DNA of 64,000 nucleotides from Fomitopsis serialis (taxonomy: Eukaryota; Basidiomycota; Agaricomycetes; Polyporales; Fomitopsidaceae): the NCBI RefSeq assembly GCF_022376445.1, contig NW_025955142.1, positions 1 through 64,000 on the forward strand, given 5' to 3'. This document shows positions 1-11,267 of the stretch, in pieces; position 1 is the stretch's first letter; every line of letters begins with the position of its first letter. The position numbers and the translations under genes were made by a program. The notes under the pieces were generated by a model, which saw only the letters and a program-made list of their open reading frames with translations, searched no databases and was not told where the DNA came from.

Positions 1-1224
1 CTTGACCTCGAGAGACGACAGTGAGTACTTACACCGCTCATTGACCTGCACTAACGCATCTAGATATGAAGTGCGAGCCAAGCTCAAGAAAGTCCGCGGC
101 GGTGGCAGTGCCGACCCTTTCGAGATTGATGAGACGGACCCGGGGATCGGCTCGGAGCGGCGCACTCTTCGTCGCGAACTCGAGAAGTGGCGCGACCTGC
201 AAGCCTCTGTAATGCCTCACATCGACTTCCCCGACGTCGAGGCGGACGAAGCCGGGAAGGATGATGAAGACTGCGGGTCGCCCGAAGATGAACCCTTGGT
301 TGTTCCTTCGGACTTCTCCACCTCGGAGCGCAAAGACCTCGGCCTCGAAGCGTTAGCTGTTTTCGAACGTCGCATCCGCCTAGGCCACGCCTATGATCTG
401 CTGAACGCAGTGAAGATGTCGGTGAACCACCAGGGTGCGTTTCTCTCCGACAAGCGCAAGCACGCGCGTGGTCAGAAGGACAATACTCGGTCGCAAAAGC
501 AGGTGTCCGCCGCCGCCGCACGGACGCGAGTGCTGGCTGGCTTGTACAATTACAACCGCGACCGTCTGCTCGCCTTGTCCACACCGCTACCTCCGACATC
601 CTCAAACCAATCAATATGGAGCAAGACCTCAAAAGCAAGAACTGGAGAAAGCCCCGCGAACAGGGCGATAGTCGCGAGGAGCAATCGTGGATATGGACTG
701 CCATCCCACCTTGGACGAGCAAGACTGACGCAGATGCTTGGCAACTAGAAGGTCAGTCGTCGGTGTAAGTTGGTTTTCGCGACGCTAACTATTGTTGAAG
801 TCGATCGAGTCCAGTGGTTCCGAGCTCGGCGGACCTGGCACGAATCAACGAAGAGATTAACAAGCTGCATGCCGAGTTCAAGCGCACGATACTCGGCTTC
901 AAAAACCTGTCCCTGGCATGGGAGTCCGCCGCTCTGAAGACTCAGCTCTCGGACGGTTCACGCGCGTATGCAAGGAAGAAAGCTGACATGTTCCAAAAGC
1001 TCAGTGATCAATGCTCAGAGACGTTCGCGAAGGCGCGTAGGGATCCCGAGAGAAGTGGGATTACTCCGATGTAAGTCGTACTGTCGGGGCTGCTATGGTA
1101 CTGACGCTCTGCACTAGACTACGAAAGTGGGGATTCGGAGACCCCTGAGGTCGCTGGACACGCGGAGGGGGAGAAGCAGGACGAGCAGAGGCGAGGGGTC
1201 GAGGGATCTGGGCGACGAGCATGA
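1..1224 (+). pseudogene. KDZ transposase, C-terminal half (copy 1), frameshifted
   Basis: This is the C-terminal part of a KDZ (Kyakuja-Dileera-Zisupton) DNA transposase; its 5' part lies before the window. The coding sense is carried by exons 1-20, 64-751, 801-1070 and 1118-1224, separated by short GT-AG introns. The protein is the helical tail typical of basidiomycete KDZ proteins: a segment near LRRELEKWRDLQ, a segment around SWIWTAIPPW, and then a charged helical region. It matches the copy at 20629-21857 almost base for base. Relative to that copy it has five one-base deletions, one in the first intron and four in coding sequence (near 580, 829, 1049 and 1133). As written, the frame is therefore broken several times. 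The breaks may be real decay or sequencing error (see findings). Family call is firm. Confidence 0.8.
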
Positions 1225-3830
1225 AGGAACTCTTTGCATGTCTGAGGAAGGTAGCACCCAGGTGTGTTCTATCTCGCGCCCGGCTGGGCCTTACTGCGCA
1301 TGCTGACGTTGTCTGCGGAAGCATGCCAGGCAAGAGCCTGCGCTACCTCCCTGGCAACGCTTGTGGTCCCCTGCTGGCTGCCAACGTTTCGTCTCCTGAC
1401 GCCCATGTGGGGATGGATGCTCAGGCTTTGCCGGGTGACCCCATCCTCCTTGTGTCGTAGGAGAATGCGCGCTGGTCTCCTGCGGCGTCCGCCTGCTATT
1501 TGTTGCCGAGCCCGCGTCGGCGTGCACGAGCACGCCTCTGGATGTCCTGCGGCAAGCTGCGTTGATGTTCGCGTTGGGATCGGCCCGGGTGATCGCATCC
1601 GCAGTTTGCTAAAGGAAGCCCGCCGCGCCGCTCTCTAGCTCGTGCACGGAGCCTCACTCCAACTGTCGTTGGGCTTCTCCACCCTCACCGCCGGGTGTGC
1701 CGGCGTGCCTCAAAGCTCCCAACCATGCGCCAACTGTGCGCACCCGGCTTGCCTGACCCTTTTCGTACTTGTACTGTGATGCATATTACGCTCCCCGCCT
1801 CTGCCTGCCCTCCGCAAGTTCGTCTCGCCGGCACCTGCTGGCACCGCCCTGGCGCGCTGGCGGCCCTCCCATGTGGCCTCCTTCCTTCTGGGCGACGAGA
1901 ATAGTCATGTTGTATGCTAGGATTAGAATTGTTTTGGGGTTTGGATAAGAGAGTACGCATGCTACAGCTAATTCTATAGTACTGTACCTCTGCTCGAGAA
2001 AGCGCGCATGGAGGAGGTCGTCGGGCCTTTGTGCGAGTGTCAAGCTCGTGCAGCAAGCTGCACCCTTCGCGGGCTGACCTCGGCCCCAAACCTCCGTCTA
2101 GCTCGCCCTCGACATTCCTTGACGTGGTCTACGACTGGCACGGACTGTTTGGATCATGTCCAAAGGCACCTGGTCGAATCCATCACACGCCAGCACCCAC
2201 TCATCCACAGCCCCTTCATCGCCCTCAAGTCACTTCGTCACCTGCCACCGGCAGCGGCCCGTCACCTTCGCCTGGCGTACGTCCCCTACTGCGCCGGCCA
2301 CACGTCACCCCGCAAACGTTGTCGCCCATCGTTTCATCCACGCGCCTCACTCCGCCCATCGTTGCCGATTGCTGGCCGTTGTCCCCGCCACCCTGCCCTT
2401 CGCCACCGCGGCTCACGCATCACCCTCACGCCTGCCCGTCGTCCACGTCACATATCGTCTGCCCTGCCCACTATCAGCCATGGCTGACTTTGCTCACCGT
2501 GGCACGCAGCCCTTCGATCCGAATACCGCGGAGTTACCGCTCTCGGACGGTTAACCCTTTTGGGCACACCGATGCGCGTGCTTGACTCGCGCTCTCTCAC
2601 CGCCTGCCACCCTTGCCCACCTCCCGCCGTTCAGTCTGTCGCCCTCCCGACCTCAGATCACCGCCCTCGCCCACGGATACATCATGCCCAACCTGCCCTC
2701 AAGAATCTGCCATTGCGCAGGCCGCAGGCGCCACGCAAACGCGCCGGCGCGGACACGTTCGCAACTCTCAAACCAGCGCGACGAGCGGTCGCTACGGGCT
2801 CTAGCGACGCGTCAAAATCGTGGCTGCGGCCGTGAATGGGGTGGGGAGTTGAGGATCAGGTGGAAGAGGAAGGAACGAGGGTGCATGTGCCCAGCGGGGC
2901 TGCCAGAGCAGGTGAGTCGCCCCCGCCGCCCCCTTCGCTACTACCCATAAAAACCGCTTTAGTATGCATCTCCGGCAGCGTGCTGCGTGGTCGACGCCTG
3001 CAGACCCCGGCGAGGTCTGCCGAGGCCGCCGCGTCGTGAGATGCTAGCGAAGCCACCACGCGGTCGTCAACAGAGGCCCAAGACCCGAGGTCCCACCATC
3101 CTCATGCAGGGCTCGGGGAATGTCACCATGCGTCGCCCCAGGGGTGCTTGCTGCCGTGAAAGTACACATCGGGCACGAGGACCACGAATGAGCGATGTTC
3201 CGCGAACAAGCACCCGACTAAGGACCCGACCAACAGTAGCCCGTTGAGCACGGCCCCAGAGAGCGCGGATGACTGCGAGCCCGGCTAGCAAGAGTCAGCC
3301 CCAGTGCGACCCCACCGGACATGACACGGATGAGCGCGACGCAGGTGAGTACGAACCCGCTCGCGGAGGAGCGACACGAGGCTCAGTGTCAACAGGACTC
3401 GCACGACGCTGACGTGCGCGGCGCACACGAGCTCGACGATACAGTGCGCGGCCACGGGATGACGATGGGAAGCAGGAGGTTATAAAGGAGCATCCCGGTG
3501 AGGGCCAGCGGACCCATGACGAGACCTGATCGGGAGAACGCCCAGGGCGCGTGCGATCAGTATATGTGCAGCCAAGACAGACCTGCTGAGCAGGAGATCG
3601 CCGCGGTTGAGCCCGGCAAATCCAAGCACGAGAGGGACGGCCGTCAACGAGCAGTTGCACGCCGTGGACGAGTCCTGAAGCAGGTGCCCGCGAAGTGAGC
3701 AGAATCGGAATTGACGCAACGAGGATGACCACAAATATGACCAGGATGTGCTGACCAAGACAAACACGAGCGGGATGAGTGAGTGTGGGCACCATGAGCA
3801 CGAGCAGATCGAATGTGACGGGCATGGGTG
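1225..3830. other. Non-coding tail of the KDZ element
   Basis: This stretch lies between the transposase stop and the minisatellite. It is rich in C-runs and short repeats and has many overlapping open frames on both strands, none with a recognisable domain. Several frames differ between this copy and 21858-24470 because of one-base indels, which argues against selection on a protein. A diverged version occurs at about 15950-18890 and shares, for example, the segment around GAGCGCGACGCAGGTGAGT. Possible splice donors (GGTGAGTCG near 2910) could mean a spliced non-coding or poorly conserved transcript. I do not assign a gene. Confidence 0.5.
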
Positions 3831-3835
3831 TACCG

Positions 3836-4380
3836 TGATACGGATGAGTAGTAGTATGGATTAGTAGTAGCCTAAGTACGGATTAGTAATAGCTTAAGTA
3901 CGGGTTAGTAGTGGCCTAAGTATAGATTAGTAGTAGCCTAAGTACAGAGTAGTAGTACTGTATGTACCAGCCTAAGTACGGATTAGTATGGCTTAGTAGT
4001 AGCTTAAGTACGGGTTGGTAGTGGGCTAAGTACAGAGGAGAAGTACAGAGGATTAGTAGGAGCCTAAGTACAGATTAGGAGTAGCTTAAGTACAGATTAG
4101 GAGTAGCTTAAGTAGAGAGTAGTAGTACTGTATGTACAGATGTGTAGGAGTGTAAGTGTGGATTAGTACGGATTAGTAAGAGTTTACATACAGATTAGTA
4201 GTAGCCTAAGTGCAGATTAGTAGTAGCTTAAGTACAGAGGAGTAGTAGTGTAAGGATGGATTAGCAGGCCTAAGTATGGCTTAAGATTAGCTTGAGAATG
4301 GATTAGTAGTACCCTAAGTACGAATTACCATGAGCTTCAGAATGGATTAATGAGATTGGATGTGATTGACAGCATGTACT
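3836..4380 (+). repeat. GGATTAGTAGTAGCCTAAGTAC-type minisatellite
   Basis: Imperfect tandem units of about 20-22 bp are built from GGATTAG, TAGTAG and CCTAAGTAC or CTTAAGTAC. The array repeats at 24474-25010 and, diverged, at 18890-19500. It sits just inside the right end of each element copy. It resembles subterminal repeat arrays of DNA transposons; binding by a transposase is inferred, not shown. Confidence 0.8.
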
Positions 4381-4381
4381 G

Positions 4382-4665
4382 TGCAACTTGTCTGGCCCAA
4401 CATACCTGTAAGTGAGACAGATTAGTGAGGATTAGTGTGGATTAGCAATTGGATTAGCACTGGCTAGTGCTATGGATTATGTGAGGATTAGATTAAGGTT
4501 AATCGTGACTAATCGAAGGATTAGAGCAACTTGTCTGGCCCAACATACCTGTAAGTGAGACAGATTAGTGAGGATTAGCAATTGGATTGGTACGGGCTAA
4601 TGCTATGGATTATGTGAGGATCAGAATAAGGTTAATCCTCGTCAATGCAAGCATTAGATTAACAG
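4382..4665 (+). repeat. Two direct copies of a ~140-bp unit in the element right end
   Basis: The unit beginning GCAACTTGTCTGGCCCAACA occurs at about 4382 and again at about 4526. Each is followed by GATTAGTGAGGATTAG and a related block with GGATTATGTGAGGAT. The same doublet is present at about 19570-19855 and 25019-25303, so it is an old part of the right end rather than a recent slip. Confidence 0.8.
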
Positions 4666-4700
4666 TAGTTCATTAATGTACCCCTTTTAAGCTAAGAAAT

Positions 4701-4714
4701 GTTCATTAATGAAC
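4701..4714. repeat. Perfect 14-bp palindrome near the element right end
   Basis: GTTCATTAATGAAC is its own reverse complement and lies 25 bp inside the element terminus. It is intact in copies 1 and 2. In the copy ending at 19928 the centre reads CACTAATG, which breaks the symmetry. It could be a protein-binding site; no function is shown. Confidence 0.6.
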
Positions 4715-4745
4715 AATCATTAATCCAACTTAAATGACAAAGACG

Positions 4746-6629
4746 GGCGAACAGGATCTGGCAGAGCTCCTTATGTGCGAGCATGTGGAGCTTCGGCAGC
4801 AGGAGTTGCATGCGATCGAGGAGCGGGACGAGATGCGGGAACCGGGCACCGAACCGTTCGCGCAAGTTCTTGCCATAGATACACGCAACGTGTACGTGAA
4901 TATGAAGTGCTTCAGCTCTTGTAGCCCTTCCAGGGCTCCAGCCAAGGCGAAATCCATGTGACCGTACCTGCTTAACGGTCAGACAGCGATGAGTATGTGT
5001 GGGAGCTCGCATACCGTTCGCCCTTCTGTAGATCGACCATCGCACCGGGACGGAAGCACCCATGACGAATACAGATGACCGCCACTACCCCGCTGACCTC
5101 CAAGTTTCGAAACTTGCCAGGCCGCTGGGCTCGTCCCACTTTGAATCCACTACAGGTCTCCGGCTGAGTGTAGGAAGTCAGGCAAAAGAGCAATCGAGGA
5201 CGGATGGATACGGACCGCAGGCTCAGAGTCTATCGCTTCTAGATAGCTCTGCATCTTCGACGGGTGAACGAAGTATCCTTGACCTTCAGAGAGGCTGACA
5301 TCATCGGGATCGTCGCGCTTGCGCTTTTTCTGCAGGCCGTGATTGCCATCTCCTCCGAGTTCGGAGGCGTGTATGTATCTGGCTCAATCAATTGACCAGG
5401 CGGTCCAACCACCCATTGCGTTGGACACTCACGCTAACTCCGATGGGGTGTCTTTCCAGTTGGCGGGCATGTTGAAGCCTGGCCACGGACAGGCAACACA
5501 CGGCACGGTGATGGACGGAGCTCGATTGGGCAGGACTAAGCCGTGAGGTAGCCCGGCTCTTTTCTCCGCGGTGAGATGCTGCCAGACACGTCCTACGACG
5601 TTCATCTCACGGTATCGATTCTGTACGCCAGTTAGAATCGAACTCGGTACGGACGAGAGAACGTACTTTAACCGTTCGCGTGCCCGAATTGTCGGTGAGT
5701 CGACGGAGCGCATTGAAGTAGTCGTAAGCACCCTTCTTGGAGGTCAGGAAATGGAGGTCCCATTGACGAAGAACGTCGAAGCTGAACGCGCTCTCTGGAC
5801 GGTTAAGAGTGGCGGGAAAGAGGCCGGCACGAAGGAGTTGCGAGACTGAAGGTCGTCGGCTTGGACAGTGGCATTCGTGGATGATGACGCGGTGCACGCC
5901 GTTGCTGTGCGTGATGGTGTACGTGATGGGGTGGGCTGCTGATAGTGCGTACTTGCACGGGAGGCCGCCATGTCCGAGGTACATCTCGAACCCGAGGTCA
6001 GACAAGTCCTTCTTCTCCAGGTAGCGGCCGTTCCATGTCTCAACCCAGTGAAGTGGATTGAGCCGGTGTCCATCGCGCACGCACTCCTCGCACTGGAGAG
6101 GACACTGTAGGCAATCGCGGCATCGAGACGTGGCTTTCGATCTTTCACATGCGCATGGCATGTCGAGCCCGGCAGGTACCTCGGAAGCGAGGATGTCCTC
6201 GAGGATATCCTTGAACCGAGGTTTCCATTCCTCCAGCACCCGTGAGATCCCATTCTGAGGAGCGCAGTGAGCGCCGCGCGGAAGTGCTGGGGTGAATAGA
6301 CATACCTTCACCGTGCGCTCCTTCCCCTTCCCCTTTCCCTTCCCCTTCCCCGACTTTGTCTCTCCCGAGTTCTCGTCTCCTTGCGCCGGCGTCGGGCCGG
6401 GGGAGCGTGGGATGTCCGAGGGCGCAGGCGCAGTGCTCGCATTAGGGGGACTCTTCAGACGCGGACGCTTAGGAGGCGGGGAGGACACGATGCGGCGGCT
6501 GACCGAGGCGGAAAGTCGAGCACGGCCACGAGGGCGAACGGAGATGGTTTCCGTGACCGCTACCACCGGGGCATGGATCCCCTCGATATGAACGTGAGGT
6601 CGCTTGGCTCGCCCTTGCGACGCGCTCAT
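4746..6629 (-). pseudogene. KDZ transposase, N-terminal half with CxC2 cysteine cluster
   Basis: The minus strand encodes the front half of a KDZ transposase. The first ATG in frame is at 6629 (MSASQGRAKR...). Exons are 6629-6306, 6254-5667, 5605-5433 and further exons down to 4746, all with GT-AG introns of about 50-60 nt. In order it carries a basic, GK-rich N-terminus; a CxC2-type cluster (CACERSKATSRCRDCLQCP then CEEC) with the family's W-NGRY-E and LGH-G-C motifs; the CPWPGFNMPANW motif; a region matching the family's DGN and GYF motifs; SGVVAVICIRHG; VDLQKGERYG; and PKLHMLAHKELCQ. The protein stops being KDZ-like right after the codons for LFA, at the junction with the element end at 4745. 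A one-base deletion near 4891 hits the conserved tyrosine-aspartate-x-alanine-cysteine motif and shifts the frame. The third catalytic region and the C-terminus are missing, so the gene is inactive as it stands. Confidence 0.85.
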
Positions 6630-7750
6630 CGGAAAGCGTTCGCCCACGGCAAGCGTGCAGTGCTCGCCCAGGGGACGAAGTCTCGTCGCCGGCCACCAGC
6701 GCGTCGGGACACGGTTCGCGCTGCGGCTTGTCTGCCACACCGTACCCCGAGGACGCTGTCATGCTGACACCACACGTATAGATTGCTACGCAAATCGCGA
6801 TATGCTAAGTCTACAGAGAAGACACCTGCGCGATTCAAGCTCGCGCCTCCTCCGCTTCATCGAAACAGGCGATGACCATGCACTGCACACGTTGTCCTGG
6901 GGGCCGATGCGCGGAAGCACAGCATCACCGTGCGGTATCTTCGAGACGGCACGGTTAGATGGACCCTGGCGGCGCCGGAACGAGCTGGACTTACTTAATT
7001 GGGCGTGATCCGCATCCACTGCGTCGGGGAGCAGGAGCGACGCCCACGCCGAAAGCTCTGATGAGACCGGCATACGCGGTTGATGCGCGTCGCAGGATGC
7101 TGCGAAGCGACTGCCGAGCGATGAGCACGGTTCACGCGGACGGATGCACAGGGCACACCAGTGTTCCTCTGCCACTACGGGACAGCATGGGCCCGGCCTT
7201 GCTTCGCACATCGGAGGTCGCTGCCAGTGAGCGCGGTAACTTGGCTGTGGCCGTAGCACAGCGCGTCAAAGTATTAAGCCGACGAGTTTGAGCGAGACAA
7301 GGGAACATAAATGCATACCTGAGTTGAGGGCGTCGTCGACATGTTGAGTACACCTGCATTTGGATGAGCAGGCGATGCGATTGCAGACTGACAGAAACAT
7401 GTTGAGCCTGGGGAGCGCCACGTTCGCGACAGGACTCACCAATGTGCGACAATTGACGTCTCCGATCGTGCACTTGCGAGTCTTCCATATGTACAGTGCG
7501 TCGTGGTAGCCCAAGTCTTGCTTTCGGTGATTGGCGGTGCACGGACTTCTCAACCGCAGGCAACCCTGCGGGAGCGAGTCGTGTCACGGAGGCAAAGGTA
7601 GCCGTCAAGGCTCCTCGCACACCCGTCTCTTCCTGTGGCCGGGCGTGTACTTGCGGCGATGGTTTCGAGGCGAGAGCTTGAGCAGGGTCTAGCGAGGTCG
7701 CCGGGCGATCGTTTGAACTTGGGCACGGTGCATCATGGAGTCGCGAGGGC
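6630..7750. other. No recognisable gene: upstream region of the KDZ fragment
   Basis: This stretch holds only short overlapping frames with no domain I recognise. It is the 5' flank of the minus-strand KDZ N-terminal half and probably contains its promoter and the left part of that element. Confidence 0.4.
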
Positions 7751-8060
7751 GAGAGGCCCGGGATTAGAGCAACAGCGTCAGAAGTCGGAATAGAACGAAG
7801 GTGAGATGGCGGATTAGAGGCATAGGACGAAGGCTTGAGAAGGCGGATTAGACGCGGATTAGAGGCAGCGGATTAAACGTGGATTAGAGGAGGATTAATA
7901 CGCGCTAGGCAGTGTGATTGGTTCGAACGGCCAAGTCACGTGCAGGTATCCCGCGGTTCGCGTCGGGCCAACCAATCGCGCTCCTTATCCTACCTAATCC
8001 TCACATCTTAATCTGGTCTTAATCCCGTTAATCCCTCTAACTTCCAATCCCGCTCTAATC
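7750..8060. repeat. Inverted clusters of GGATTAG and CTAATCC
   Basis: From about 7760 to 7910 the motif GGATTAG recurs at least six times on the plus strand. From about 7985 to 8060 it recurs on the minus strand as TAATCC/CTAATCC. Between them, GATTGG (7917-) faces CCAATC (7971-) as an inverted pair around a short GC-rich centre. The same motif packs the right ends at 4739, 19928 and 25377. The structure looks like two element ends meeting head to head. Confidence 0.6.
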
Positions 8061-8541
8061 CTCTTCCCTTTCCTCGCCGGCTCGATCATCCTCAAGCCCG
8101 CCTCGACTTCGTCAAAACTCGACGCGACAACCTCAAGCCGCCTTCGACATCCACAAGGCCCGACTCGACGACCTCTAGACACCTGGGACTTCCTCCTGAG
8201 TGGCGCGACCGAGAGCTCTACGCTCAGAGTTGACCCTCTTCGACCACTGTGATCGTCTTGGTGTGTTAACGCCAAGACGACCAGTTCCTATCGCTCTTTC
8301 ACGGACCTCGGCAGAGATTGCGTCTGCAACCGCACCCGTACGTTCTCTCGTCGTTTCTCCTGTGGTACGCCAACTAACTCGTCAAAGCGATCCTCGTTCA
8401 AGTTCGTCAACACGACGCTCTTGTCAACCCAGTAGAGCCTTGAAGGATCATTACCCTCTGTCGTTGTAAGCTACACTACATACACATCTGCCCTTGTCCC
8501 GCTAACCAAAGTGTCGTCTCACGCGCGTATAGTCAGTGACG

Positions 8542-11016
8542 ATGTCTCGAGCGTGGGGCACGTCGTCGGGTGTGCCATCGTGAGTACCAGCTCTCTTGCT
8601 AGAAACAGACGGTCACACGACGCACAGGACATCGAGGGCGGGAGTTTCTTCGCGAAGCACGCAGGACGTGCGGTTGTAAGCGAGACTATAGTGTGTCTTT
8701 CTTTGGTCGCTGACCGTTCCGATTCCAGCGGCCCAGCAACCAGGGAGCGTCGACCGATGGACGCTCCCCTGCGCCCGACCCATTGGGATCCCTTCACGTC
8801 AACGGAGCTGTGTGCGGCTGGCGGGGCGCGGGAAGGCTCGGCCGAGGAGCGACGCCTAGCCGTTTTCGGCCTAGATAGTAGGGAAGGAAATGGCACGACG
8901 GATGAGGCGGAGGAGTTGGTTCTGGACGCAACACCGCATCTGTTTGGTGCGCATGAAACGTTCGAGGTTGTGATATGACACTGACAACCATTTAGGTGAA
9001 ACTAATAGCCCGATCGAGTTTCAGTGGTGCGACGGTCGGATCGCTACTGAGTGGAAGATGGACCGCAGGGCGGTCGTGACGACGCCCAACGCGACGTGGA
9101 TGCCGGAGTTTCCTGTCGCAACGCCCGGTCGAATCTGCACTCGCGTGGATGGGCGATGGGGGCCTCAGGAGTACTCAGTCTGGCCTCAGCTCTATCATTC
9201 TAATGTCGTGCACCACGCCTGTATCCCCGCCAAGGGTACGACGTTCCTGGGGCTTAGCTTCGATTATAACGTTATCTACGATCCAGTCCCGGATAGCGAG
9301 TGGGAGCACGATCTGGCATGTGGTGTGCCGGACTTGGGCCGTCTGCAGCCGCAGTTCCTTGCGCTGCTGAAGGCCGACGCGCGCGGCGTGATGGAGAGGT
9401 TCCAACGCGTCGGTGGTGGAATGATTGAAGACCAAAAGAAGTTTGGATACCACCTCTGCGCGACGATCAGCCAGGCCCTCGACCGACTCACACTCCTCCC
9501 GACTTGGCGCACACATGCTATCGCCATCGCCGCCCACGTCTCCAGACTCTGCCTTGAGCTTCTGGGGCTCATCGTGCTCTTCGAAGTGGTGCAGCCACGC
9601 GTGCGTAACCTCTCGCGCCCCGCCAAGGAAGCCCTGCCCTTGCGTGGTGCATTCACGCACAATCCCGCCACCGCGCAGGGCCTCTTCCGCCTTGGGATTC
9701 CGGTATGGTTCATCCAGCCGCTCACTAAGCTCGTGCGCGTGCGGGAGGTCTATTCATACCCCGACGCGATCTCCTCGAAGATGAGCGATGAGCTGTCGTA
9801 CCCGCGGTTGTACAGCGGGGAGGGAGACCTGTCGGGGATAGTGCACCATCCGGGGGACTGGCCCTTCAAGATGCAGCAGGAGGTCCTTCAGACCCTACTG
9901 GATGCCGAGTTGCCGTCGATGCCCAGTGAAGGGGACGAACCAGCGTCGGCTTCGTCTGATGCCCGCCCGACGAAGAAGGCGCGACTGGACGCTGATGACG
10001 GGCGCAAGAGTGTTCAGGCTATGACCTCCAGCACGCGTCGCTCTTCGCGCCCTGCTCACCGTGGGCATCGCGCTCAGGCAGTGGCTGTGGAGCCACACCC
10101 GTCATTGAGGTACAAGCGTCTGATGGACTGCCCGGTCCCGCTGATGTGGGCGGACGCGTTGTCGGCCGTCGGTACCCTGCCTCCTCCGAAATCTTCGTCA
10201 ACGTACTACTGGCCGCCGCCGTTCGTCTTCGAGGGGCCAGGAGACAAGATCAACCGATACTTCCGGAACTACGTCCGAATCCGACACTTCCTTCGCCAAC
10301 GTCTGCTCGACCCCACCATCAATGCCGAACCACTGCGCGTAGCTGAATGGCGTGATGCCCTTTGGGGCGAATACAAGGTGCAGGCCGAGGAGCCGTCGAA
10401 GAGTGATCCTGCGCCTCGCAATAAGGAGCGACGACAGCTCCACCAAAACATACGGCGGCTGTTCTCCGCGACTGCAGGGCTCCCCTCGTACGACGCAAGT
10501 CAGACTGGGGAATGGGGGTCGACTACCGTGATGGCTGAGAACGTCACGCACAGCGGCTTGCGCGCCCAGATACTCTGGGAGATACATGAGGTTAACTGGC
10601 GGTGCGAGCTTCGTGAGCTCGATAGTGTACTTACCGGATCGCGTGCCTGGGGTACGTTGCAACGCTGGGAGCGAGAATCGGCGGTGTGTCGCGTGTGGAG
10701 TGTAGAAGGTTCCGGGCTGCGGGTGATACCCCTTTGGGAGCAGGACGGAAAATCGTGTGCGTCGTGGGTCTCTCCTCCACATAGCCAGTGGGCTGTTGCC
10801 CGCGTGACATTTCGCGAACTGCTGCGCGTCATGGCTCGGTGGCCGGGTCTGCCAGACGAGTTGAAGGTCAGTCCCCCGGAAGCGATCATAGAGTATCAGG
10901 CCGAGGACTACAAACGATTACAACAGTCTGTCTTAGCATTCTACGTCCGCTCCTTCGTTAACGTCTTTCACCGCCTTCCTGTCTCCCCCGCTGTGTTCCC
11001 CGACAATTGGTTGTAA
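8542..11016 (+). CDS. Spliced gene of unknown function, ~774 aa
   Basis: I join exons 8542-8579, 8628-8675, 8729-8946 and 8996-11016. All three introns are GT-AG, 48-53 nt, and the join keeps one open frame of 775 codons. The start at 8542 is the first ATG that keeps phase through all introns. The long last exon encodes a soluble protein with no signal peptide. A helical central part contains LRGAFTHNPATAQGLF and IPVWFIQPLTKLVRVREV. A low-complexity linker with a basic KKAR and SSTRRSSR stretch follows, and then a tryptophan-rich C-terminal part. From memory, similar GAFT/PVWF proteins occur as uncharacterised multicopy proteins in mushroom genomes; I cannot check this. It is the first gene of a plus-strand cassette with the genes at 11268 and 13389. 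The final exon is secure and the 5' exons less so. Confidence 0.7.
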
Positions 11017-11218
11017 CGATAGACATGAACCCAAGACTCTTTTTCGTCGCTACGCATGATGTTATACTGAACTGCTCTAAATATATCGAACTTGGCGATC
11101 TGGATCGCCACGGAACGACGGGATGAACGTCGGTAGGCGAGCATTTTTTTTTCGCAAATATTAATCCCCACCACACCGTCACATCCGTTACGGAGCAAAT
11201 AAGGCTGCCCCATTCGCG

Positions 11219-11226
11219 TATAAAAG
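11219..11226 (+). promoter_or_regulatory. TATA box of the 11268 gene
   Basis: TATAAAAG lies 42 bp before the ATG at 11268, a normal spacing for a fungal core promoter with a short leader. It supports an independent promoter rather than read-through from the gene ending at 11016. Confidence 0.65.
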
Positions 11227-11267
11227 GTCGAACGGACACCGCAACAAGACGGCACTCATCTGACATC

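Larger units (their letters stand above)
1..4739 (+). mobile_element. Right part of a KDZ-type element, copy 1
   Basis: The segment corresponds base for base to 20629-25377. It comprises the transposase C-terminal half, a C/G-rich tail of about 2.6 kb with no convincing gene, a GGATTAG minisatellite and a conserved right end finishing in CCAACTTAAATGACA. I see one substitution (420 C versus 21049 T) and ten single-base deletions in this copy, all before 2560; the last 2.2 kb looks identical. The left end lies outside the window. The hexamer AAGACG follows the end here (4740-4745) and also after copy 2, so it may belong to the element. A relative with a different interior ends at 19928. Confidence 0.8.

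Noticed and set aside
84..722. Long minus-strand frame, with its counterpart at 20713-21150
   Set aside because: Antisense shadow of the KDZ C-terminal exon; arginine/serine-rich and without domains.
3836..4739. GGATTAG arrays as telomeric repeats
   Set aside because: The units are irregular, about 20-22 bp, occur internally three times and are not TTAGGG.
10198..10782. Long minus-strand frame
   Set aside because: Lies entirely inside the long last exon of the 8542 gene on the opposite strand and has no recognisable content.
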